This document shows, piece by piece, positions 16,532 through 23,340 of a stretch of DNA of 47,922 nucleotides (position 1 is the stretch's first letter; every line of letters begins with the position of its first letter). A program made the translations under genes and the position numbers. The stretch is from contig NZ_VIFM01000062.1 in assembly GCF_006636215.1 (NCBI RefSeq), positions 1 to 47,922 on the forward strand, given 5' to 3'. The DNA comes from Myxococcus llanfairpwllgwyngyllgogerychwyrndrobwllllantysiliogogogochensis (GTDB lineage: Bacteria; Myxococcota; Myxococcia; Myxococcales; Myxococcaceae). The notes under the pieces are model-generated. The model had not been told where the DNA came from. It saw only the letters and a list, made by a program, of their open reading frames with translations, and did not search any database.

Positions 16532-17986
16532 TCACGGCACCTCCGTGACCACGCCCGAGGGCCACCGCACGTCCGCCACCGTCCACACCTCACCCTGACT
16601 CGCCAGGATGCGACGGAACTCGCCCTTCAACACGCCCCGGTCATACACACGCACTGTCGCCCCGCTGCGCGGGTCCACCGCTCCATTCGCACGCGCCAGC
16701 ACCACCGCCACACGGTAGGTCCCCGCCACCGGGTTCTCGTAACCGAACACCTCCGGGCCGTAGCCCGTCAGCCGGTCTCTCAACAACTCCGGGTCCTCCG
16801 CGAGGCCGGGCGCACCCCAGTCCGGACGCGGATTCGCGTAGTGACAGTCGTCCACGGAGCCCGGCACCGCGTCCACGCCCCGCGACACATGCAGGTCCAG
16901 GTCCGTCTCCGCGTGGTCCCAAGACACGTCCACCAACAGTCGCTGCGCGGGCACCGCCAGGACCCGCGCGCTCGCGGGCCGCGGACTTCGAGCGCCGGCG
17001 GCATCCGTCACCGCGAGTTCCACCACGTACGCCCCCGGCACCACCGGGTCCAACCGCAACACCGTGCGGGCCGCCCCCGCCTCCATCACCTGAGCCCGCG
17101 CACCCACCGGTCGCTCCCGCAGCACCCATTCGTACGTGAGCGGCCCATCCCCATCCGGGTCCGTCGAGGCCGTTGCGTCCAGCACCACTTCGCCTCCCGG
17201 TACGCTGTCCGCCAGCGCCCCCATGACAGGCACCGGCGCCAGATTCACCCCGCCGTGCAGCGCCACTCGCGCCTCGCGGTGGTCCGGGTCCGTGGTCCGC
17301 AGCAGGAGTCCTCCGCTCACCTCCTCGGAGGCAGCACCCAGGGGCACCGCATAGCGGACCGACAGCTCCACCTCGCTCGACACATCCAGGACCGCCGGGG
17401 TCGTCGTGGAGCCCACGAGCTGAAAGGCCGACGGTATCGAGTCACCAACAAGAGTCAGTGATTCGAGCACCAGCGGCGCGTTGCCCCGCGAGCGCACCTT
17501 GAAGGAACGCACCACGGCGGCACCTTCAGCGACACGTCCGAACTCGATCCGCTCCGCGTCCAACTCCAGAATCGCCGAGGTACGCCCCTCTCCTCGCAAT
17601 GACACGTCGAGCGACGGACGACTCGGGTCATCCGTGTGCAGCTCCAAGGTCGCCGTGTACAGAGACTCGCGCGGAGGGACGAAGGCCAACAGCACGGGGG
17701 ACTCCGCCTGCGCGGGGACTTCCACTGGCGCGGAGATGATTCGAAACGGACTGTCCGCCTCCCGCACCGAGACACCCACCACGCGCAGCGGAGCGCGCCC
17801 CGCATTCACCAACGGCAGGGACACCGTGCGCTCGTTCAGCGCGGGCACCTCTCCGAAATCGAGCGTGGATTCGGGCGCCACCCAGCGAGGCACCACCGAC
17901 AGCGGAGGCGCATCCTTCCCGCAGCCTCCCGTCAGCAAGCAGCCCACGACGAGCCACCACCCTCCGCGAGCCGCCCACGTCCTCAC
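16532..17986 (-). CDS. ASH/PKD/DUF2135-like lipoprotein (operon gene 2)
   Basis: A 484-residue protein starting with GTG that overlaps the preceding stop (GTGA). The signal VRTWAARGGWWLVVGCLLTGGC would acylate Cys22. Domains in order: two ASH/HYDIN-like immunoglobulin modules (STLDFGEVPALNERTVSLPLVNAGRAPLRV... and IEFGRVAEGAAVVRSFKVRSRGNAPLVLESL, about 35-245), a PKD-like module with the DATASTDPDGDGPLTYEW signature (about 255-345), and a C-terminal DUF2135/YfaP-like module (VSWDHAETDLDLHV ... DDCHYANPRPDWG, about 350-480). This assembly is a cell-surface beta-sandwich rod. It is coupled to the vWA gene before it and the Cys-rich/PPC gene after it. Confidence 0.8.
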   Translation of the reverse strand: MRTWAARGGWWLVVGCLLTGGCGKDAPPLSVVPRWVAPESTLDFGEVPALNERTVSLPLVNAGRAPLRVVGVSVREADSPFRIISAPVEVPAQAESPVLLAFVPPRESLYTATLELHTDDPSRPSLDVSLRGEGRTSAILELDAERIEFGRVAEGAAVVRSFKVRSRGNAPLVLESLTLVGDSIPSAFQLVGSTTTPAVLDVSSEVELSVRYAVPLGAASEEVSGGLLLRTTDPDHREARVALHGGVNLAPVPVMGALADSVPGGEVVLDATASTDPDGDGPLTYEWVLRERPVGARAQVMEAGAARTVLRLDPVVPGAYVVELAVTDAAGARSPRPASARVLAVPAQRLLVDVSWDHAETDLDLHVSRGVDAVPGSVDDCHYANPRPDWGAPGLAEDPELLRDRLTGYGPEVFGYENPVAGTYRVAVVLARANGAVDPRSGATVRVYDRGVLKGEFRRILASQGEVWTVADVRWPSGVVTEVP

Positions 17987-19092
17987 GACGCGTCCTCTTC
18001 CACGTACTCCAGCTCCACCCTTGACCCGAGCCCGGGCACCGAGTCCCCCGCGAAGAACACCGTCCTTCGCTCGGGCTGGTACACCCAGCCATCCACGGCT
18101 CCGGCCCTGGGCGTGCAGACGGCATCCAGCGCTTCGCCTGGTTGACCCGCGCACGCCTCTCGGTCCACGGCGTCACAAGCGCTCAGCGCGTCCTGCGTCG
18201 CGCCACAGGGATACCGCACGCGGACCCGCAACGAGTCCACACGAGGGACACGCTCCAGCGCGAACGTGCGCCGCAAGCCCACCGCGCTCGTCGCCAGCGT
18301 GCGGAGCGCTCGCGCGAAGTCCTGGTCACAGATGCTCCCCAGCTCCCCACCCATCAGCGTCACCAGCTCCGCGTACCGAGTCCCCGGCTCCGCGCCACAG
18401 CCATTCGCGGGCACGTCCCCGATGATGGCGGAGGCCACCACCGTCCCGTCATTTCCCAGCCCCTTCGCCTGCTCGAACGCGCGCCAGTACATGCGCACGT
18501 CATGCGGCGAGCGGTCGTCCTCGTCCGTCACGAAGGCCAGATAAAGCCACGCTCCCGGACGCAGGAAGTCCACGGCGTGCTCCAGCGCGCAACCGTCGCG
18601 GCAGGGCTGAGTGGAGCAGCGCGCCACACAGGCCGCGCGGGCCTCCAGCACCGGTGCGTTCTCCCGAGCCACCTGCTCCAGCACGAGGTTCGCGGCCTCC
18701 AGGCCCTCCTCGTATGCACTTCCCTGCGTCCCCACGCGCACGCTGTTCGCGAAGGCCTGCTCCAGCTCAGGTGTGTCCGGCCTCAGGATTCGCGGCGTGC
18801 CCACCAGCGCCCCCGGTCGCGTGAAGGTGTCCGTCGTCGCCACGCCCATCCGGTAGTCGACGTGCCCCTCGCGGAACAGCGAGATGAAGGACTGGAAATT
18901 GCGCGCGAGAGACTCCTGACGCGGTGCCATGGAGGCCGAATCGTCCACCACCCACAGGACATCCACCGCGGGGGCCGGGCGCTGCGCGTACGTGTCGACG
19001 TGATAGCCGGCGGGAAGCGAGGGCACGAGCCGCTCGTCCCGACAATCGACGACCAGGAGCGCCAGGAAGGCGACGGCGGCTGCACGGCGCAT
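17983..19092 (-). CDS. von Willebrand factor A domain lipoprotein (operon gene 1)
   Basis: A 369-residue protein and the first gene of the operon. The start at 19092 begins the export signal MRRAAAVAFLALLVVDC; the Asp just before Cys17 is unusual for a lipobox, so acylation is less sure than for the other four genes. A vWA fold follows: the MIDAS motif DVLWVVDDSASM (about residue 42-53, DxSxS with an extra Asp), and the later Thr/Asp positions in YRMGVATTDTF and LAFVTDEDDRSPHD. A Cys-rich insert (CVARCSTQPCRDGC) sits in the middle. vWA domains bind protein ligands through a metal ion; the myxobacterial motility lipoprotein CglB has this architecture, but I do not claim orthology. Confidence 0.82.
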   Translation of the reverse strand: MRRAAAVAFLALLVVDCRDERLVPSLPAGYHVDTYAQRPAPAVDVLWVVDDSASMAPRQESLARNFQSFISLFREGHVDYRMGVATTDTFTRPGALVGTPRILRPDTPELEQAFANSVRVGTQGSAYEEGLEAANLVLEQVARENAPVLEARAACVARCSTQPCRDGCALEHAVDFLRPGAWLYLAFVTDEDDRSPHDVRMYWRAFEQAKGLGNDGTVVASAIIGDVPANGCGAEPGTRYAELVTLMGGELGSICDQDFARALRTLATSAVGLRRTFALERVPRVDSLRVRVRYPCGATQDALSACDAVDREACAGQPGEALDAVCTPRAGAVDGWVYQPERRTVFFAGDSVPGLGSRVELEYVEEDAS

Positions 19093-19219
19093 GAGCGAGC
19101 AGCCTATTACCACCGCTCCTCGGGAATCGAGCAGGCCGTCCCGCCGAGCGTTCATGGCGCACATGGACAGCCAGAAGCAGTCCTGGCGCGGCCCCGGGTG
19201 CGGTACACCCAACCTCACC

Positions 19220-19936
19220 ATGTTCCACCGCCAAGGGCCCACCCTCCTCGAGCTGGCCGAGCAGGCCATGACCTCCGTCGAACACGGCTACGACCTGCTC
19301 GCCCCCAAGTTCGACTACACACCCTTCCGCACGCCAGACCCCGTGATCCAGGCCGCCATCGACGCCCTGGGCCCTGCCGGCTCCGTCGACACCGCCCTGG
19401 ACGTGTGCTGTGGCACCGGCGCCGCCATGCGCCACCTGCGGCCACTCGCCCGGGAGCGCGTCGTCGGCATCGACCTGAGCCAGGGCATGCTCGAGGAAGC
19501 CGACCGCCGCCTCTCCGGCGCTCCAGGCACCGCCGCCTTCCAGTTCGTCCGGGGTGACGCGCTGGAGATGACCTTCGACGCCGAGTTCGACGTCGTCACC
19601 TGCTTCGGCGCCTTCGGTCACATCCTCGAGTCGGACGAGCCGCGCCTGCTGCAAGGCCTCCATCGCGCCCTGCGTCCCGGTGGCCGGTTCCTCTTCGTCA
19701 CCGGGCATCCACCGTCGATGCTGCGTCCAGGCTACTGGGTGGCCCGAGGCTTCAACGCCGCCATGCGCGTGCGCAACGCCCTCTGGAAGCCACCCTTCGT
19801 CATGTACTACCTGACGTTCCTGGTGCCTCGCGCCAGGGCACTGCTGGAGGCCCAGGGGTTCACCGTCGAGGTGCGCGACAGCATCCTCCCCGAGCCCTTC
19901 ACGCCCCTGGCCACCGTCATCGCGACGAAGCGCTGA
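19220..19936 (+). CDS. Class I SAM-dependent methyltransferase
   Basis: A 238-residue protein. ATG 19220 is preferred: the frame opens at 19091, but that would overlap the divergent vWA start and the extra 43 residues are not conserved-looking. The SAM-binding motif I ALDVCCGTGAA (about residue 58-68), the acidic residue in VVGIDLSQGML, motif DVVTCFGAFGHI and the RALRPGGRFLFVTG strand are all present, as in type 11/25 methyltransferases. The last 60 residues, with an amphipathic membrane-like segment (FVMYYLTFLVPRARALL), resemble small-molecule or lipid methyltransferases. Substrate unknown. Its stop abuts the stop of the next, convergent gene with no spacer. Confidence 0.85.
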   Translation: MFHRQGPTLLELAEQAMTSVEHGYDLLAPKFDYTPFRTPDPVIQAAIDALGPAGSVDTALDVCCGTGAAMRHLRPLARERVVGIDLSQGMLEEADRRLSGAPGTAAFQFVRGDALEMTFDAEFDVVTCFGAFGHILESDEPRLLQGLHRALRPGGRFLFVTGHPPSMLRPGYWVARGFNAAMRVRNALWKPPFVMYYLTFLVPRARALLEAQGFTVEVRDSILPEPFTPLATVIATKR

Positions 19937-20842
19937 CTACTTGCTGTCCGTCGCCTTCGCCGCGCCCTTCTCCAGGCCGCGGTACACCGTCTCCAGCCAC
20001 ACGTCCGTCTTGATGTAGCCCTCGCCGAAGGACTTGAGGTGCTCCGGCACGCCCTCCGCCTTCACCTGCTCCAGCGTCTTGCCGGCCTCGCGCCGGGTGC
20101 GCACCAGGGTCACCGACTCGCGCAGCGCCGCCACGAAACGCTCCAGGCCCGCGCGGTCCGTCAGCGGCCCGTGGCCCGGAATGATTTTCACGTCCGCCGG
20201 GAGCGTCTGGAGCAGCTTCTCCACGTTGCGCACGTACCCTTCCACCGAGCCGCCGCTGTTCACGTCGATGAACGGGAAGGCGTCCACGAAGAACTGGTCA
20301 CCCGTGTGCATCACGTTGGAGCCCACGAAGTGCACCAGCGTGTCGCCGTCCGTGTGGCCCGCCGGCAGGTGCGTCAGGCGAATCTCCTCGCCGTTGAAGT
20401 ACAGCGACATGCCCGTGTCGTAGGTGATGACCGGCAGCGCCTCCTTCTTCGCCGGAGGGACGACTCCGCGGTCCCCCCTGTCCTGCCCGACCACCAGCCG
20501 CGTGCGCACCTCGCGATGCGCCACGATGCGGCCCTCGCGGCCGAAGACGGCGTTGCCGCCCGTGTGGTCGCCGTGCCAGTGCGTGTTCAGCACATAGGCG
20601 ATCTTCGCCTTGCTCAGCTTGTCCAGGGCCTTGTGAATCTTGGGCGCCAGGGGCTCGAACTGGTCATCGACGATGAGCAGGCCATCCGGTCCCACCGAGA
20701 CGCCAATGTTGCCGCCCGCGCCCACCAACATGTGCACGTTGCCCGCGACGGGACTGCTCGTCACAGAGACCTTCTCCACATCCTTCAACTGCGCCAGGGC
20801 CAGCGAAGGAATCGCGACCAGGACCGCCAGGAGGCTTCGCAT
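19937..20842 (-). CDS. Exported metallo-beta-lactamase-fold hydrolase
   Basis: A 301-residue protein with a cleavable signal (MRSLLAVLVAIPSLALAQ). The metal site reads THWHGDHTGG (HxHxDH), then AGHTDGDTLVHF for the third His region and GDQFFVDAFPF for the bridging Asp, with IIPGHGPL as the final His. The fold is certain. The sequence is closer to the periplasmic 'MBL-fold metallo-hydrolase' group than to a clinically known carbapenemase, so antibiotic hydrolysis cannot be asserted. It starts only 9 bases after the Gre-family gene, making a two-gene operon on the minus strand. Confidence 0.85.
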   Translation of the reverse strand: MRSLLAVLVAIPSLALAQLKDVEKVSVTSSPVAGNVHMLVGAGGNIGVSVGPDGLLIVDDQFEPLAPKIHKALDKLSKAKIAYVLNTHWHGDHTGGNAVFGREGRIVAHREVRTRLVVGQDRGDRGVVPPAKKEALPVITYDTGMSLYFNGEEIRLTHLPAGHTDGDTLVHFVGSNVMHTGDQFFVDAFPFIDVNSGGSVEGYVRNVEKLLQTLPADVKIIPGHGPLTDRAGLERFVAALRESVTLVRTRREAGKTLEQVKAEGVPEHLKSFGEGYIKTDVWLETVYRGLEKGAAKATDSK

Positions 20843-20851
20843 GTCGGGGAC

Positions 20852-21382
20852 TCACAAGGACAGGGGTGCGGGAAACGGAGAGGCACCATAGTCCACCGCG
20901 ACCACCGTGTACTCCACCGCGCCCCGGGGTCGCTCCACCTGCACGGACTCCCCCACTTCCTTGCCCAGCAGCGCACTGGCCAGCGGCGACTCCACGCTGA
21001 GCCTCCCGGCCTTCACGTCCGCTTCATCCAGGCCGACGATCCGGTAGCGCACCCGCTCGCCCTCTTCGTCCTCCAGCTCCACCCACGCGCCGAAGAAGAC
21101 ACGTCCCGCCTGCGCCGGGTCTGGCTCCACCACCCGCACTTCCTCCAACGTCGCCGCGAGGTGCCGCGCTCTTCTCTCTCGCTCCTGACGCCGCACCCCG
21201 GCTTCCAGCGGCGTCAGCCCTTGCGCACCCGTGTCCGGGCCCTGCATGGACGCCAGTTCGTCCTGCAGCGCGCGGTAGCCCTCGGGTGTGATGTAGCGCT
21301 TGTCTCCCGAAGCGGACCTCGGGCGCGGAGGCACCAGCGCCTCATCCCCACCCGAGTCTTCCTTCGTGAACGCCTTCGACAT
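20852..21382 (-). CDS. GreB-like transcription factor with shortened coiled coil
   Basis: A 176-residue Gre-family protein; the start ATG 21382 gives MSKAFTKED, and a longer in-frame start at 21406 is possible. The C-terminal FKBP-like domain is typical GreB: AGRVFFGAWVELEDEEGERVRYRIVGLDE, then SPLASALLGKEVGESVQVERPRG. The N-terminal hairpin is about 15 residues shorter than in E. coli GreB and lacks the GDRSENADY tip that carries the catalytic Asp and Glu. It should still bind the RNA polymerase secondary channel, but transcript cleavage activity is doubtful; it could be an inhibitory or modulatory paralogue. Probably co-transcribed with the metallo-beta-lactamase-fold gene. Confidence 0.8.
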   Translation of the reverse strand: MSKAFTKEDSGGDEALVPPRPRSASGDKRYITPEGYRALQDELASMQGPDTGAQGLTPLEAGVRRQERERRARHLAATLEEVRVVEPDPAQAGRVFFGAWVELEDEEGERVRYRIVGLDEADVKAGRLSVESPLASALLGKEVGESVQVERPRGAVEYTVVAVDYGASPFPAPLSL

Positions 21383-21462
21383 TCCCGCCTCCACGAGCCG
21401 AGGCACTTCAAGGCCCCGAGATCAAGCTACGCCGCTTCCTCCATCACTCAAGGGGTGCGCGC

Positions 21463-21934
21463 ATGGCAGGGCAGGCAAGGCTGACTGGCAAGCAAGGCCA
21501 GGAACTGGCGGGCTCTCGTGGTGGGGCCTGAACGCGCACATCCAGGGCGTCGCCGACCGACTCGCGAAGGAGGGCTTCGCCGTGTTCGCGGTGGACCTCT
21601 ACCACGGCCGCACGACGAAGGACGCGGCGGAGGCGGACAGGCTGCTGGCGCAACTGGACTGGGGCAAGGCCAGCGAGGAGCTACGCGCCGCCACGGATGC
21701 GCTGCGCGAGCGCGGCGGGCCGGGCACCAAGGTCGCCGTCCTGGGCTTCTGCATGGGAGGCGCGCTGACGCTGCTGGCGGGAGTCAATGACCCGGGGCTC
21801 GACGCCGTGGTCCCCTTCTACGGGATTCCTCCGGAGACCGTGGACGTCACGCGCATCCGCGCGCCGGTGCAGAACAGAACGCGCGCCAGGCGTGGAAGCG
21901 CACCGTGGACTTCCTCCACGCGAAGCTCGGCTGA
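21463..21934 (+). pseudogene. Decayed dienelactone hydrolase family gene
   Basis: Pieces of a dienelactone hydrolase lie in one region but in different frames. An ATG at 21463 after AAGGGG begins MAGQARLTGKQGQELAG, like a normal family N-terminus. The sequence then jumps to WWGLNAHIQGVADRLAKEGF (from about 21518) in another frame, continues through the nucleophile box LGFCMGGALTLL to TRIRAPVQ, and then jumps frame again to the expected C-terminus NARQAWKRTVDFLHAKLG and TGA at 21932-21934. The segment that should carry the catalytic Asp and His is missing. Start and stop remain while two internal stretches are lost, so the gene is inactive. Confidence 0.75.
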
Positions 21935-21964
21935 GTCTCGCGCGGAGGACGGACGACGCTCGGC

Positions 21965-22507
21965 TCAGGTGCCGGGCGTGGGCGCGGGCGTACCGGACGG
22001 CTGCTGCACGGGGCTGGGCGCCGCCTCCGGGGTGGTGGCCGGCGTGCCGGACGCGGGGGTCTCCGTGGCCGGGGTCTCCGTTGCGGGGGTCTCCGTCGCG
22101 GGAGCCTGCTCCGGCGCGGCGGGAGCCTGGGGCGCGGTCTCCACGGGAGCGGCGGGCGCCTCACCCGAGGGCGCGAGCTGCAGGCGGTACTCCTTCACGC
22201 CCTTGGGCAGCACCACCTCCACCAGCGGGTTCTCCTTCAGCAGCGCCTCGTTCGCCTCCAGCTTCACCAGACCATCCGCGTCGCTGAGGACGTTCAGGCG
22301 CGTGCGGCCCTCGCCCGCGCGTACCCGGGCCCCCTCCACGGGCTTGCCGGAGCCATCCACCACGCGCAGCGCCACAATCTGCCCGGGGGCGACGCCAGCG
22401 GCGCTCGGAGGAGCAATCAGCTCCTTGTAGGTCGGCCGCAGGGCACAGGCGGTCAGCAGCGAGGTGGAGGTCAGGACGACGGTCAGCAGGGCTCGGCGGA
22501 GGCTCAT
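21965..22507 (-). CDS. Lipoprotein with Thr/Pro/Glu repeat tail
   Basis: A 180-residue predicted lipoprotein. ATG 22507 is chosen because it opens the signal MSLRRALLTVVLTSTSLLTAC (Cys21); upstream in-frame starts give no signal. Residues about 30-110 look like a small beta-sandwich of the carboxypeptidase-regulatory/Ig type (ALRVVDGSGKPVEGARVRAGEGRTRLNVLSDADGLVKLE). The last 60 residues are a low-complexity tail with tandem TETPA units and Pro/Ala/Gln. Function unknown. It is convergent with the decayed hydrolase gene (30 bases) and divergent from the membrane protein at 22762. Confidence 0.75.
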   Translation of the reverse strand: MSLRRALLTVVLTSTSLLTACALRPTYKELIAPPSAAGVAPGQIVALRVVDGSGKPVEGARVRAGEGRTRLNVLSDADGLVKLEANEALLKENPLVEVVLPKGVKEYRLQLAPSGEAPAAPVETAPQAPAAPEQAPATETPATETPATETPASGTPATTPEAAPSPVQQPSGTPAPTPGT

Positions 22508-22761
22508 GGGAATTCCGTACGGACGTGAGGGGACTAACGGGCGCGGCAGCATAGCCGCAGACGGCGAGCCGCCAAGCCCCACGCCCGCCCCCTTGGGTTT
22601 GCCTGGCCCGTTTTCCCCGGCTTGCCCCTGGGATGAACCAGGGGGCCGCAGGGCGGCCCGCTCACCGATGGGGGCAGCAGCCCTTCCACATGTCCGTCGC
22701 CGACCCCACACCTGAGGGACGGCGGGAGCGCCACACCTGCCCCTTGGGAGGCTCGAAAGCC

Positions 22762-23340
22762 ATGGTCGAGATGATTCGCTCCGATAGAACCACCAACCCT
22801 CCCCCCTATGCGCGGGATGTGCACCGCGAGCTCAGGTACTCGGAGCTTCCAGCGGGCATCGGGATGAAGTCCGAGGAGATCCGCTTCAAGCACAACCGGT
22901 TCGTCGTCAGCGTGGCGACGATGCTCATCACCAGCTTCGTCGTCTTCTTCGTGCCGCTCTTCAACGGCCTGATTGGTGGCGCGTTCGGCGGGTTCCACGC
23001 GCGGACCATGAAGCGCGCGCTCGGCGCGGCGCTCGTCAGCTCCATCGCGCTGCCAGTGTTCATCGCGCTCTTCTCCTTCCTCGCCGGCCCCACCCAGCTG
23101 CGCATCTTCGGCGGGCTGGGGTTCTGGGGATGGACGGCACTCTACGTCATCGGCACGTTCATCGGCGCCGCCACGGGCCCCTACTGTCGCCCGCTGTTGA
23201 CCGAGGACTTCAACGCAGCTCCAACCCCAGTGCCAGCCGACGGTCCATCGTACCGGACCACCACGACGACGGAGACCGTGACTCGCGAAGTGATTGTGGA
23301 GCGAGTGAACCCTCCCAACGAACCTGTGCGCGAGGAGTGA
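22762..23340 (+). CDS. Small membrane protein of unknown function
   Basis: A 192-residue protein. ATG 22762 is chosen because GGGAGG lies 10 bases upstream; ATG 22690 is possible. Residues about 45-130 hold three hydrophobic segments (FVVSVATMLITSFVVFFVPLF, ALGAALVSSIALPVFIALFSF, FWGWTALYVIGTFIGAATG) separated by a short FGGFHARTMKR loop. The last 40 residues are a hydrophilic Thr/Val/Glu tail (TTTTTETVTREVIVERV). No family was recognised. The last 131 bases are also used, on the other strand, by the C-terminus of the DUF4105 gene. Confidence 0.7.
   Translation: MVEMIRSDRTTNPPPYARDVHRELRYSELPAGIGMKSEEIRFKHNRFVVSVATMLITSFVVFFVPLFNGLIGGAFGGFHARTMKRALGAALVSSIALPVFIALFSFLAGPTQLRIFGGLGFWGWTALYVIGTFIGAATGPYCRPLLTEDFNAAPTPVPADGPSYRTTTTTETVTREVIVERVNPPNEPVREE

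Noticed and set aside
17983..19092. Naming the vWA lipoprotein CglB
   Set aside because: Both have a vWA domain and cysteines, but I cannot confirm orthology, and the operon context differs from what I know of CglB.
21300..22430. A 376-residue plus-strand frame covering the hydrolase relic and the lipoprotein region
   Set aside because: It joins an antisense stretch of the Gre gene, the decayed hydrolase and an antisense stretch of the lipoprotein; not a real protein.
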